Source: Nocardioides bruguierae (GTDB lineage Bacteria > Actinomycetota > Actinomycetes > Propionibacteriales > Nocardioidaceae). Taken from it: 64,000 nucleotides of DNA. The DNA lies in contig NZ_JAMOIL010000006.1 of assembly GCF_023656415.1 (NCBI RefSeq), positions 43,978 through 107,977 of the forward strand, in the 5' to 3' direction. Shown here one piece after another: positions 15,633-24,627 of the stretch (position 1 is the first letter of the stretch; each line of letters opens with the position of its first letter). Made by a program: the position numbers and the translations under genes. A model generated the notes under the pieces. It had not been told where the DNA came from, searched no databases, and was given only the letters and a program-made list of their open reading frames with translations.

Positions 15633-17303
15633 TCAGGAGGTGAGGTCCTCCGAGCCGAGGTCCTCGGCGTCGACGATCCGGTACGCGTAGCCCTGCTCAG
15701 CGAGGAACCGCTGCCGGTTCTGGGCGAAGTCGGCGTCGACGGTGTCGCGCGAGACCACCGTGTAGAACTTCGCCACCTTGCGCTCGCCGTGCGGCCCGGG
15801 GTCGCCGGGGCGCAGCAGCCGGCCGAGGCGCTGGGCCTCCTCCTGCCGGGAGCCGAACGAGCCGGAGACCTGCACGGCGACCTCGGCGGAGGGCAGGTCG
15901 ATGGAGAAGTTGGCGACCTTGGAGACCACGAGCCGGTCGATCTCGCCGGAGCGGAACGCGCCGAAGAGCCGCTGGCGCTCCTTCACGGTCGTCTCGCCCT
16001 TGATGACGGGGGCGTCGATGGCCGCGGCCAGCTCGTCGAGCTGCTCGATGTACTGCCCGATCACCAGCATCGGGCGCCCGGCGTGCTTGCGGACCAGGTC
16101 GCGCACCACGTCCACCTTGCGATGGGTGCAGGAGGCGAGGCGGTAGCGCTCCTCGGGCTCGGAGGTCGCGTAGACGAGCCGCTCGTCCTCCGGCAGCGTC
16201 ACCCGCACCTCGGTGCAGTCGGCCGGCGCGATCCAGCCCTGGGACTCGATGTCCTTCCACGGCGCGTCGTAGCGCTTGGGGCCGATGAGGGAGAACACGT
16301 CGCCCTCGCGGCCGTCCTCGCGCACGAGCGTGGCGGTCAGGCCGATGCGGCGGCGGGCCTGGAGGTTGGCGGTCATCCGGAAGATCGGCGCGGGCAGCAG
16401 GTGCACCTCGTCGTAGACGATGAGGCCCCAGTCGCGGGCGTCGAGCAGCTCCAGGTGCGGGTAGACGCCCTTCCGCTTCATCGTCAGCACCTGGTAGGTC
16501 GCGATGGTGACCGGTCGGACCTCCTTCACCGCGCCCGAGTACTCGCCGATCTCGTCCTCGGTGAGCGAGGTGCGCCGCACCAGCTCGTCCTTCCACTGGC
16601 GCGCGCTGACCGTGTTGGTCACCAGGATCAGCGTCGTGGCCTTCGCGTGGGCCATGGACGCGGCACCCACCAGCGTCTTGCCGGCACCGCACGGCAGGAC
16701 GACGACGCCCGACCCGCCGTGCCAGAACGAGTCGGCCGCCTCGCGCTGGTAGGAGCGCAGCTGCCACTCGTCCTCGAGCAGGTCGATGGCGTGGGCCTCG
16801 CCGTCGACGTAGCCCGCGTAGTCCTCGGCCGGCCAGCCGAGCTTGAGTAGCGCCTGCTTGAGGTTGCCGCGCTCGCTGGGGTGGACGGCCACCGAGTCGT
16901 CGTCGATGCGCGCGCCGAGCATGCCGGCGACCTTCTTGGCGCGCAGCACCTCCTCCAGCACCGGGCGGTCGGTGCTGGCCAGCACCAGCCCGTGCACCGG
17001 GTGCTTCTCCAGCCGCAGGCGGCCGTAGCGGGCCATCGTCTCGGCCACGTCCACCAGCAGCGAGTGCGGCACCGGGTACCGGCTGTACTCCAGCAGCGTG
17101 TCCACGACCTGCTCGGCGTCGTGCCCGGCGGCCCGCGCGTTCCACAGGCCCAGCGGCGTCAGCCGGTAGGTGTGCACGTGCTCCGGGCTGCGCTCCAGCT
17201 CGGCGAACGGGGCGATCGCGCGGCGACAGTCCGCGGCCTGCTCGTGGTCGATCTCGAGCAGGAGGGTCTTGTCCGACTGGACGATGAGGGGGCCGTCGTT
17301 CAC
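15633..17303 (-). CDS. XPB/ERCC3-type DNA repair helicase
   Basis: The 556-residue ATP-dependent 3'-5' DNA helicase resembles the bacterial XPB proteins of actinobacteria. An N-terminal XPB-like damage-recognition region (about 1-175) precedes the helicase core. Walker A is LPCGAGKT (203-210), motif II is DEVH (298-301), motif III is GLTAT, and the XPB-specific RED motif is VREDGREGD (328-330). The C-terminal RecA domain ends in QRLGRLLRP, motif VI. It starts with GTG at 17303 behind TAGGGT at 6 nt. The large companion gene upstream is separated by a long hairpin. Confidence 0.93.
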   Translation of the reverse strand: MNDGPLIVQSDKTLLLEIDHEQAADCRRAIAPFAELERSPEHVHTYRLTPLGLWNARAAGHDAEQVVDTLLEYSRYPVPHSLLVDVAETMARYGRLRLEKHPVHGLVLASTDRPVLEEVLRAKKVAGMLGARIDDDSVAVHPSERGNLKQALLKLGWPAEDYAGYVDGEAHAIDLLEDEWQLRSYQREAADSFWHGGSGVVVLPCGAGKTLVGAASMAHAKATTLILVTNTVSARQWKDELVRRTSLTEDEIGEYSGAVKEVRPVTIATYQVLTMKRKGVYPHLELLDARDWGLIVYDEVHLLPAPIFRMTANLQARRRIGLTATLVREDGREGDVFSLIGPKRYDAPWKDIESQGWIAPADCTEVRVTLPEDERLVYATSEPEERYRLASCTHRKVDVVRDLVRKHAGRPMLVIGQYIEQLDELAAAIDAPVIKGETTVKERQRLFGAFRSGEIDRLVVSKVANFSIDLPSAEVAVQVSGSFGSRQEEAQRLGRLLRPGDPGPHGERKVAKFYTVVSRDTVDADFAQNRQRFLAEQGYAYRIVDAEDLGSEDLTS

Positions 17304-17309
17304 CGCTAC

Positions 17310-17315
17310 ACCCTA
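17310..17315 (-). promoter_or_regulatory. -10 box, leaderless XPB gene
   Basis: TAGGGT on the minus strand is 6 nt before the GTG at 17303. The XPB gene could therefore be transcribed independently of the companion gene upstream. Confidence 0.45.
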
Positions 17316-17342
17316 CGGAGCCCGTCCACACCCGCCGTCCTG

Positions 17343-17411
17343 GCCGATAGTGCGCGACGACAAGCACCCGGATCGGTGGCTCGGTGGTGCCTTTCGTCGC
17401 GCACTATCGGC
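17343..17411. repeat. Long intergenic hairpin between the XPB companion gene and XPB
   Basis: The 18-nt arms 17343-17360 and 17394-17411 (GCCGATAGTGCGCGACGA and its exact complement) are perfect. Pairing resumes inside with CAAGCACC against GGTGCCTT. The element fills most of the gap between the upstream stop (17414) and the XPB promoter. It may terminate the upstream transcript or be a dispersed palindromic repeat. Confidence 0.8.
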
Positions 17412-17413
17412 GG

Positions 17414-19684
17414 TCAGTCGGCCAACCGCACCGAGTGGACCCGGTGCACGGCGAACCGCATCTCGTCGTCGGCGCGGTGGTCGAAGCCGGTGAGGACGCC
17501 GCCGTCCAGGCGCAGGGGGTCGACGACGCGGTCGCCGCGTCGTCCCTGCTGGTCGACGTAGCCGATGACGACGGTCCGGCGGGCCTCGATCGCCTCGCGC
17601 AGCGCCGAGAGAGCGTCGGCCGGGCTGACGGGGGCGCCGGGCTCGGCGCGGGAGGCCGCGGCGCGGTCGCCTGAGCGCACCGCGCTCACCACGTGGGCCA
17701 CGGACGCCTCGGCGCGGGCAGCCCGGGAGGCGGCGGCCGCGCCGGCCCGCCGCTCGCGGGGCACCCGTGCCCGCAGCTGGTCGGGCGCCGCCACGCGGAC
17801 CTCGCCGTCGGGCCCCTCCACGACCGGCGCGGCGCCCAGCTCGCGCAGCCGGGGGAGCAGCACGTCGATCGGGGTGGCGGTGACGAGCACCGTCGGCGCG
17901 ATCCGCCGCAGCCCGAGGGTCTGGGCCCGGGGGTGGTGCAGCAGCTCGGCCAGCGCGGTCTCGTCGTCGCTGCGCAGGAACGCCTCGGCCGCGCCCACCC
18001 GCACCGAGCCGAAGGTCCGGGCCGTGTCGTCCACGAGGTAGCTGAGCGGCTGCGGCACCGGCGTGGCCGAGACGGTCCCGAGGAAGTCGTGCAGCTCGGC
18101 CGCCGTCCACCCCAGGTCGAGGGAGCGTCGCACCGAGGTGGGGGTGAACCGGTAGACGGTGGCACCGCCGCGCGACTCCACGTCGGCCACCGAGGCCAGT
18201 CGGCGCGCCAGCGCGGAGGTCAGCGGGCCGGGCGCGACGGCGGTGAGGTCGGCCTGGAGCAGCACCTGCTCCACCGGGTCGGGCAGCAGCGCGTCCAGCG
18301 CCGCGACGGCTGCGTCCTCGTCCCCGGCGAGCAGGGTGCGCGCGTAGTCGGGCAGCCCGCCGAGGCCGGTCATGCCCAGCACGGCGGCCTCCTCCACGGC
18401 CCAGGCCACCTGCTCCGCGCGGTTGCGCGGGCGGCGCGGCCGCAGCCATGAGACACGGGCGACCACGCCGGGCAGGCCGGTGCCGCTGGCGGGCACGGCG
18501 TCGGGGTCGAGGGAGGCCAGGGCGTCCAGCGTGAGCCGTCGCGTCTCCACCTGGTGCGCGCCGACCAGCTCGGGCACCAGGGCGTTCCAGGTCTTGCCGG
18601 CGGGGTCCTTGCGGCCCACCAGCGCCGGCATCCGCGGGCTGGTCAGCCAGGCCCGCACCAGCACCCGCCAGCGTGCGGCGAGGCCGAGCCCCAGCCAGCG
18701 GTCGTAGTCGTCGGTCGGCTCCCACGCGGGCTCCGACTCGCGGCCCAGGCCCTGCGCCAGCAGCCCCGCGGCCGCGGCCGTCTCCACCAGGAGCGCCGTG
18801 CCCGCCTCGTCCAGGCCGAGGAGGGTGGTGGCGGCCTTGAGGTCGCGCACGCCCAGGCCGCCGCTGCGCAGGGCGGACGGCGGGTGGGTGCCCCAGGTCT
18901 CCAGCAAGAGCTCGACCCGGCGGACCGCCTCGAACGCCGCGCCCGAGGCCGCGCGGGCCACCATGTCCGCGCCCCGGGAGGAGGTCGGCACGACCGGGAC
19001 CTCGTCGACCGGCTCGGTCGTCGTCCGCCCGCCGCGCAGCACCAGCCCCACCTCGCCGGGCAGGACGACGACGCCGTCGGTGCGCCGCACCAGCAGCCGC
19101 CGCGAGAGCAGCTCCTCGGCCGGCGTCCGCGCGTCCGCGGGGCTGACCGTGTGCCGGCTCGACCCGCTCGTCGCCTCGCCGCCGGCGTCCAGCACCGCGT
19201 GCAGCATGGTGCGCGCCTGCTCGGAGACCTCCGCGACCCGACGCTCCACCTCGGCGGCGGGCAGCGGGTCCGTCGAGCGCGGCCGCAGCCCGCTCACCCC
19301 GGCCTCCGGGCCGCCGACGTGCACCTCGCTCACGCCGGTGAGCACACGCAGCCCGGAGGTGCCCTCCCAGACCAGCGCCGCGTCCAGGAGCCTGCCCAGC
19401 GCCGTGCGCACCGCCTCGGGGGCGGCCCGGACCAGTCCGACGACCTCGTCGGGATCGGTGTGACCGGCCACCACGAGGGCATCCAGGACGTACAGCTCCA
19501 ACCGGCTCAGCTGGTCGAGCGCCCGCTGCAACGACGAACGCGTGGCGGCGCGCGAGGCCAGCTGGCCGGAGTCGTGCGGGGCGGGGGAGACCAGGTCCGG
19601 GCGCAGCGACAGCAGCCCGGCGAGGCGCTCGTCGGGCCAGGCACGCAGCTGGTCGGCGAGCGACCGGTGACCGGAGGTGGACAT
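17414..19684 (-). CDS. Large XPB-companion protein with helicase C-terminal-like (Helicase_C_3) domain
   Basis: The 756-residue protein corresponds to the conserved partner gene found next to XPB in actinobacteria. It has winged-helix-like repeats in the N-terminal 300 residues (for example QLSRLELYVLDALVVAG). A C-terminal domain related to the XPB/Ssl2 N-terminal helicase-like region follows (around VEQVLLQADLTAVAPGPL and LRRIAPTVLVTATPIDVLLPRL). Close to the end is a WYL-like strand pair (RRTVVIGYVDQQGRRGDRVVDPLRL). It has no Walker motifs, so it is not itself a helicase. It probably assists or regulates XPB or reads damaged DNA; that is inference from pairing. The ATG at 19684 is preceded by TAACGT at 7 nt. 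Confidence 0.82.
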   Translation of the reverse strand: MSTSGHRSLADQLRAWPDERLAGLLSLRPDLVSPAPHDSGQLASRAATRSSLQRALDQLSRLELYVLDALVVAGHTDPDEVVGLVRAAPEAVRTALGRLLDAALVWEGTSGLRVLTGVSEVHVGGPEAGVSGLRPRSTDPLPAAEVERRVAEVSEQARTMLHAVLDAGGEATSGSSRHTVSPADARTPAEELLSRRLLVRRTDGVVVLPGEVGLVLRGGRTTTEPVDEVPVVPTSSRGADMVARAASGAAFEAVRRVELLLETWGTHPPSALRSGGLGVRDLKAATTLLGLDEAGTALLVETAAAAGLLAQGLGRESEPAWEPTDDYDRWLGLGLAARWRVLVRAWLTSPRMPALVGRKDPAGKTWNALVPELVGAHQVETRRLTLDALASLDPDAVPASGTGLPGVVARVSWLRPRRPRNRAEQVAWAVEEAAVLGMTGLGGLPDYARTLLAGDEDAAVAALDALLPDPVEQVLLQADLTAVAPGPLTSALARRLASVADVESRGGATVYRFTPTSVRRSLDLGWTAAELHDFLGTVSATPVPQPLSYLVDDTARTFGSVRVGAAEAFLRSDDETALAELLHHPRAQTLGLRRIAPTVLVTATPIDVLLPRLRELGAAPVVEGPDGEVRVAAPDQLRARVPRERRAGAAAASRAARAEASVAHVVSAVRSGDRAAASRAEPGAPVSPADALSALREAIEARRTVVIGYVDQQGRRGDRVVDPLRLDGGVLTGFDHRADDEMRFAVHRVHSVRLAD

Positions 19685-19691
19685 CGGACCC

Positions 19692-19697
19692 ACGTTA
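19692..19697 (-). promoter_or_regulatory. -10 box, leaderless XPB-companion gene
   Basis: TAACGT on the minus strand is 7 nt before the ATG at 19684; no ribosome binding site is present. Confidence 0.5.
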
Positions 19698-19776
19698 GCC
19701 ACACCCGGGGGACGCGGCCCACGCCTGGTCGGGGCGAGGATGGGCACACGAGCACCCAGGTCGAGGAGAACCCAGG

Positions 19777-20613
19777 ATGCAGCAGGTACAGGTCCGGCAC
19801 GCCGGCGCCACCGACGTGGGGCGCGTGCGCACGGTCAACGAGGACGCCTTCCTCGATGCCCCGCCCGTCTTCGCGGTGGCCGACGGCATGGGCGGCCACG
19901 ACGGCGGCGACGTCGCCTCCGCCTTCGCCGTCGAGGAGCTCGGCTCGCTGGCCGGCCTCACCAGGGGCCTGGACGAGGCGGAGCCGGCGCTGCGCCGCGC
20001 GCTCGCCGCCGCCCAGGGCCGCATCGCCGACTACGCCCGCGCCCAGGCCGACGCCGGCGCCGAGGGCTTCCACGCCGGCACCACGGTCGTGTGCGCCCTC
20101 CTCGTCCAGGACGGGGCGGAGCCGGCCTGGCTGCTGGGGCACCTGGGCGACTCCCGGGCCTACCGGTTCGCCGACGGACGGCTCGAGCAGCTGACCCGGG
20201 ACCACTCGCTCGTGCAGGACTACGTCGACGCCGGCGTCATCGCCCCCGAGGAGGCCGCGACCCACCCGGAGCGCAACGTCATCACCCGGGCCCTCGACGG
20301 CCGCGGCACGCCCTCGCCCGACCTCGCCCGGCTGCCCGTGACCCCCGGGGAGCGGCTGCTGCTGTGCAGCGACGGCGTGACCGGGATGATCGACCACGAC
20401 GAGATCGCCGACCTGCTGGCCACCCGCGCCTCGGCCGCGGAGGCTGCGGCCGACCTGGTCTCCGCGGCCGTGGCCGCGGGCGGGCGGGACAACGCGACCG
20501 CGGTCGTCGTCGACGTGGACGCCGGCCCCGGCGCCGCGGTCGGTGTCGACGACCGCCCCGGCGGGGCGGCGCACGACGGCGACACCGTGCCGATGGAGAC
20601 GCGGGAGCGCTGA
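19777..20613 (+). CDS. PP2C-family protein serine/threonine phosphatase
   Basis: The 278-residue soluble phosphatase carries the metal-binding motifs of the PPM/PP2C family: VNEDAFLD, VADGMGGHDGGD, LGHLGDSRAYRF, CSDGVTGMID and GRDNATAVVVD. It should remove phosphate from serine or threonine in a Mn/Mg-dependent reaction and counter Hanks-type kinases such as PknB. It lacks the transmembrane helix and extracellular tail found in PstP, and no kinase, FHA or RodA/PBP gene is adjacent, so it is not the PstP of the cell-division cluster. The ATG at 19777 has a GAGGAGAA ribosome binding site. Confidence 0.92.
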   Translation: MQQVQVRHAGATDVGRVRTVNEDAFLDAPPVFAVADGMGGHDGGDVASAFAVEELGSLAGLTRGLDEAEPALRRALAAAQGRIADYARAQADAGAEGFHAGTTVVCALLVQDGAEPAWLLGHLGDSRAYRFADGRLEQLTRDHSLVQDYVDAGVIAPEEAATHPERNVITRALDGRGTPSPDLARLPVTPGERLLLCSDGVTGMIDHDEIADLLATRASAAEAAADLVSAAVAAGGRDNATAVVVDVDAGPGAAVGVDDRPGGAAHDGDTVPMETRER

Positions 20614-20632
20614 GAGGGGTCGGCTGGCGGGG

Positions 20633-22993
20633 TCAGCGCCGCACGAGCACCGGGATGCGGGTGCGCAGGCCGTCGGTGCTGCGGAGCACGATCGAGCCCT
20701 CGTCCGCGAGGCTCGCGCCGACGCTGACCCGGACGGTGGCCCGCTCGCCGGGGGCGAGGGTGACGGTGGCCGGACGGGCCACCGCGTCCGCGCTGTCGAG
20801 GCCGGTGACCCGCACCCGCCAGGTGCGGGTGCTGGTGCCCGCGTTGACCACCGTGCGACGGGCCGTGCCGCCGTCGGTGCGCAGCACGACGCCGGGGCTG
20901 GGCAGCCGCCCGGCGCCGGCGAGCCAGTCGCGGTAGTCGCCCCGGTCGGGCACGAGGAGACCGACCTCGGAGTCCTCGGCCTCCGGGGAGACCTGACCGG
21001 CGCCCTGGCGCAGCACCGAGACCCCCCGCAGCGGCGTCGCGCCGGCCACGAGGCGGGCCCGCACGCCCTGGGCCTCCAGGCCCGTCGCCGCGGCGAGGCG
21101 GGCGGCGGCGCCCGCGACCACGGCGCTGGCGGCGGAGGTGCCGGTCAGCACGCCCCAGCGGTCGCTGCTGACGGAGGCCGGCAGCACGCCGAGCACGTCG
21201 GTGCCGGTGGCCACGACGTCGGGCTTGAGGACGGGGGAGTCGGGGGTGCCGCCGGCCGAGAACGCGGGCACGCGGGCCCGCTCGCTGGTGACGCCCTGCG
21301 GGGCGAGCGTGGCCCGGCCCAGCGGGTGCGCGGCCACCCAGCGCTCGAGGGTGCGGCCGTCGGCCTGGTCGAGGTGGACGGTCGGCACGGCGTGCAGGTC
21401 GGCGTCCACGCCGTCGGGCGCCGTGTTGACCAGCACCATGCCGGCCCCGTCGGCCGCGGCGACCGCGGCGGACTTGTCGATGCGGCCCACGCCGCCGCGC
21501 TCGCACAGCACGACGGCGTCGCGCACGGTGGCGGCGTCGAGGCTGCCGGGCTCGCACAGCCGGGCCGCGGCGCGGGTCGCGCCGCGGGCGACGGCTTCCA
21601 CGCCGCGCACGAGTCGCCCGCTGACACGGGTGGTGGCCGCCATGGCGCCGGAGAGCACGGGGCCGGAGGTGCGTCCGTCGCTGCTCGCCACGGAGACCGA
21701 GCCGGTGCGCTGGGCACCGCGGACGGCACCCACGGTCGTCACCCAGGGCGAGAGGTGCGCGGCGGTGCGGGTGCGGCCGGCGTTGCCTGCTGCGGCCACC
21801 ACCACGGCACCGCTCTCGCCGGCGCCGAGCAGCGCCAGCTCCACGGTGTCCAGGCGGGCGGGGCCGTCGACGGCCAGCTCGAGCACGTCCACGCCGTCGC
21901 TGGCGGCCTGGTCGATCGCGGCCACGAGGTCGGCGGTGGCGCAGCCGTCGTCGGCGGGGTCGGGGGCCGTCCAGCAGGCCTTGTAGACCGCGACGCGCGC
22001 CTGCGGAGCGACGCCGGAGAAGCTGCCCAGCGAGTCGCCGCCCGCACGGACGGTGACGCCGGAGTTGCCGGCCGCGATGGAGGCGACCTGCGTGCCGTGG
22101 CCGTCGGTGTCCAGCGGGGAGAGGCTGGCCGAGGCGCTGACGCGGTCGGCGCCGAAGCCCTCGACGAAGGAGTGCCCGGCCACGACCTTGCCGGTGCAGG
22201 AGGCCTGGCCCCAGGCGCCCTCGCCGTCGCAGGTGCCGGTGAACCCGCCCGGCGCGGAGCCCAGGCCGGGCACGTCGGCGAACGCGGCGCTCGCGGGGTC
22301 CAGGCCGGTGTCGACGACGCCCACCACGGTGCCGGCGCCGCCCACCGAGCCGGTGCCGGCGCTCTCGGCGGTGGCGGCGCCCACGGTCGCGACGCCCCGG
22401 CCCGCGAGGGTCCGCACGGAGTTCGGCTCGACGAGCGCGACCTCCGGCAGGGCGGCGAGGTCGTCGGCCTCGGCGGCCGTGAGCCTGACGGCGACGCCGT
22501 TCAGCGCGGTCGTCCAGCGGTAGACGGGGGCGGGGGAGCCGACGCGGCCGAGCACCGCGTCCTGCTCCGCGCGCAGGCGCACGGTCGCCAGCGGGTCCTC
22601 GGGCTGCCCCGCGGTGCCGGCGCCGGTGAGCGTCACCAGGTACAGCCGGCGCTCCGCCGGGGCCTGCGTCCCGTCGGTCGCCGCGCCAGCGTCACCGTCC
22701 GCGGAGGCCGAGGCCGTCGGCGAGGCCGTCGGCGAGGCCGTCGGGGTGGACGACGGGGTGGACGACGGGGTGGCGCTCGCGCTGCTGGACGGGCTGGCAC
22801 CGGTGGTGCGGGCCGCGCCGCCGAAGCCGTCGTCGGGCACCGCGGCGGCCGGGGCGGCGGTGCCGAGCACACCGAGCGAGGCCAGCGAGGTCGAGAGCAC
22901 GGCGGCCGTGACGAGGCGGCGCAGGCCGCGTGCGGGCGCGCTCGCCCCGGGGCCGAGGCCCCTCACCGCGACACGCGACGCGACTCTCTCCAC
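20633..22993 (-). CDS. Secreted S8 (subtilisin-like) serine peptidase with PA domain
   Basis: The product (786 residues from the GTG at 22993) is an exported subtilase. Features in order: basic region and hydrophobic signal (LVTAAVLSTSLASLGVLG, then AAPAAAVP); a Ser/Thr/Pro linker with short repeats; an I9 propeptide-like domain (LYLVTLTGAG to ALPEVALVEPNSV); the catalytic Asp in GVVDTGLDP; the His in TDGHGTQVASIAAG; the oxyanion Asn in AAAGNAG; an inserted PA domain (VVLCERGGVGRIDKSAAV); the catalytic Ser in TGTSAASAVVAGAAA; and a beta-rich tail. GTG 22993 has a GGTAGGG site; an ATG at 23035 is an alternative. The protein ends soon after the tail, without cell-wall anchor. Confidence 0.85.
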   Translation of the reverse strand: MERVASRVAVRGLGPGASAPARGLRRLVTAAVLSTSLASLGVLGTAAPAAAVPDDGFGGAARTTGASPSSSASATPSSTPSSTPTASPTASPTASASADGDAGAATDGTQAPAERRLYLVTLTGAGTAGQPEDPLATVRLRAEQDAVLGRVGSPAPVYRWTTALNGVAVRLTAAEADDLAALPEVALVEPNSVRTLAGRGVATVGAATAESAGTGSVGGAGTVVGVVDTGLDPASAAFADVPGLGSAPGGFTGTCDGEGAWGQASCTGKVVAGHSFVEGFGADRVSASASLSPLDTDGHGTQVASIAAGNSGVTVRAGGDSLGSFSGVAPQARVAVYKACWTAPDPADDGCATADLVAAIDQAASDGVDVLELAVDGPARLDTVELALLGAGESGAVVVAAAGNAGRTRTAAHLSPWVTTVGAVRGAQRTGSVSVASSDGRTSGPVLSGAMAATTRVSGRLVRGVEAVARGATRAAARLCEPGSLDAATVRDAVVLCERGGVGRIDKSAAVAAADGAGMVLVNTAPDGVDADLHAVPTVHLDQADGRTLERWVAAHPLGRATLAPQGVTSERARVPAFSAGGTPDSPVLKPDVVATGTDVLGVLPASVSSDRWGVLTGTSAASAVVAGAAARLAAATGLEAQGVRARLVAGATPLRGVSVLRQGAGQVSPEAEDSEVGLLVPDRGDYRDWLAGAGRLPSPGVVLRTDGGTARRTVVNAGTSTRTWRVRVTGLDSADAVARPATVTLAPGERATVRVSVGASLADEGSIVLRSTDGLRTRIPVLVRR

Positions 22994-23160
22994 GTCCCTA
23001 CCTTCGGCTCTGCTCCGTGCTATGTGAGCGCCCATTGTGACGGATGGTGCACAGGTGGCGCAGCCCCTCCTTGGCAAAGACGTCCGTGCACCGGCCGTGC
23101 GGCACGTGACCTGGCGCACGAGGTGCGGGCCCACCGGCCCGGACGCACAGGCTCGTTTCC

Positions 23161-23166
23161 TACGCT
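23161..23166 (+). promoter_or_regulatory. -10 box, leaderless HAD-LarE gene
   Basis: TACGCT is 6 nt before the GTG at 23173, with no ribosome binding site. Confidence 0.5.
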
Positions 23167-23172
23167 GGCCGC

Positions 23173-24627
23173 GTGCCTGCTCCCCTCGTCGTCGGGTTCG
23201 ACCTCGACATGACCCTGGTCGACTCCCGCCCCGGCATCGCCGCCGTCCTGGAGGCGCTGGCCGCCGAGCTGGGGGTCGAGATCCCGGTGCACGAGGTGAC
23301 CTCGCAGCTCGGCCCGCCGCTGGACCAGCTGCTCGCCCCCTACCTGCCCGCCGAGGAGATCGACGCGGCCGTCGACCGGTTCCGGGCCCTCTACCCGGAC
23401 CTCGCCGTCGCCGCGACGCCCACGCTGGCCGGCGCGAGCGAGGCCGTCGCCGCCGTCCGCGCCCACGGGGGCAGCGTCCTGGTGGTCACCGGCAAGCACG
23501 AGCCGAACGCCCGGCGCCACCTCGACCACCTGGGCCTGGAGGTCGACACCCTGGCCGGGGACGTCTGGGGCCCGGGCAAGGGAGCCGCGCTCGGCGCCGC
23601 CGGGGCCGGGGTCTACGTGGGCGACCACGTGCACGACGTGGCCGGTGCGCGCGCCGCCGACGCGCTGTCGGTGAGCGTGCTGACCGGCCCGAGCAGCCGC
23701 GAGCAGGTGCTGGACGCCGGCACCGACGTCGTCCTCGACGACCTGACCGGCTTCCCCGCCTGGCTGGACTCCCACGTGCTCACCTCCCGCCTCGCCGACC
23801 TCGAGGAGCGCCTCGTCGGGCTGGGCTCGGTGCTGGTCGCGTTCTCCGGCGGTGCCGACTCCGCCCTGCTGCTGGCCGCCGCCGTCCGCGCCCTCGGGCC
23901 CGAGCACGTCGTGGCCGCGACCGGCTACAGCCACGCGCTCCCGGCCGCCGAGCGCGACCCGGCGCGGGAGTTCGCCGAGGGCCTCGGCGTGCGGGTGCTG
24001 ACCCCGGCCACCCACGAGCTGGAGCGCGAGGGCTACCGCGCCAACGCGGGCGACCGCTGCTTCTTCTGCAAGACCGAGCTGATGGACGTCCTCGTGCCGC
24101 TGGCCGCCGAGCACGGCCTGGCCGCGGTGGCGACCGGCACCAACGCCGACGACCTGGCGGCCGGCTTCCGCCCGGGCATCCGGGCCGCCGCCGACGCGGG
24201 CGCCGTGCGACCGCTGGCGGACGCGGGCCTGACCAAGGCGCAGGTGCGCGCCGCGTCCCTGCTGTGGGGGCTGCCGACCTGGGACAAGCCCGCCGCCGCC
24301 TGCCTCTCCTCCCGGATCGCCTACGGCGTCGAGGTCACCGCGGCGGGCCTGGCCCGCGTCGAGGCGGCCGAGCGCGGGCTGCGTGCCCTCCTGGCCGAGG
24401 CGGGCACGCCGGTGCGGGACCTGCGCGTGCGCGACCTCGGCGCGGACGCCGCCCGCGTCGAGCTGGACGCCGACCTGGCCGGTCGCCTGGCCGCCGGAGA
24501 CCCCCTGGCCGAGCGGGTGCGCGCCGCCGTCCTGGCCGTGGGCTTCGCCGACGCGGAGGTCGACCCCCGCGGGTTCCGCTCCGGTGCCATGAACGAGCTG
24601 CTGCCCGACCCCGAGCGCTGGCGATGA
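23173..24627 (+). CDS. larE: HAD phosphatase-LarE fusion (ATP-pyrophosphatase sulfur transferase)
   Basis: The 484-residue protein joins two complete domains. Residues 1-200 form a HAD hydrolase with cap: motif I GFDLDMT (nucleophile Asp10, Asp12), motif II VVTGK, and motif IV VGDHVHD (Asp151). Residues 205-484 form a LarE-type PP-loop enzyme: FSGGADSALL (about 224-233), NAGDRCFFCKTEL, TGTNADDL and the conserved KPAAACLSSRIAYG. LarE inserts sulfur into the pincer cofactor precursor of lactate racemase. The LarE half has exactly three cysteines (296, 299, 377), the pattern of the iron-sulfur cluster type rather than the single-Cys sacrificial type. No larB, larC or larA gene is nearby, so the true acceptor is open. 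It overlaps the next gene by ATGA. Confidence 0.85.
   Translation: MPAPLVVGFDLDMTLVDSRPGIAAVLEALAAELGVEIPVHEVTSQLGPPLDQLLAPYLPAEEIDAAVDRFRALYPDLAVAATPTLAGASEAVAAVRAHGGSVLVVTGKHEPNARRHLDHLGLEVDTLAGDVWGPGKGAALGAAGAGVYVGDHVHDVAGARAADALSVSVLTGPSSREQVLDAGTDVVLDDLTGFPAWLDSHVLTSRLADLEERLVGLGSVLVAFSGGADSALLLAAAVRALGPEHVVAATGYSHALPAAERDPAREFAEGLGVRVLTPATHELEREGYRANAGDRCFFCKTELMDVLVPLAAEHGLAAVATGTNADDLAAGFRPGIRAAADAGAVRPLADAGLTKAQVRAASLLWGLPTWDKPAAACLSSRIAYGVEVTAAGLARVEAAERGLRALLAEAGTPVRDLRVRDLGADAARVELDADLAGRLAAGDPLAERVRAAVLAVGFADAEVDPRGFRSGAMNELLPDPERWR

Noticed and set aside
17343..17411. Terminal inverted repeats of an insertion sequence or MITE
   Set aside because: The interior is only 33 nt, no target-site duplication is evident at the edges, and no transposase is in the window.
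20543..23212. A long plus-strand open frame of nearly 900 codons
   Set aside because: It is the antisense shadow of the secreted S8 peptidase. High GC content keeps the opposite frame open; composition and lack of domains show it is not coding.
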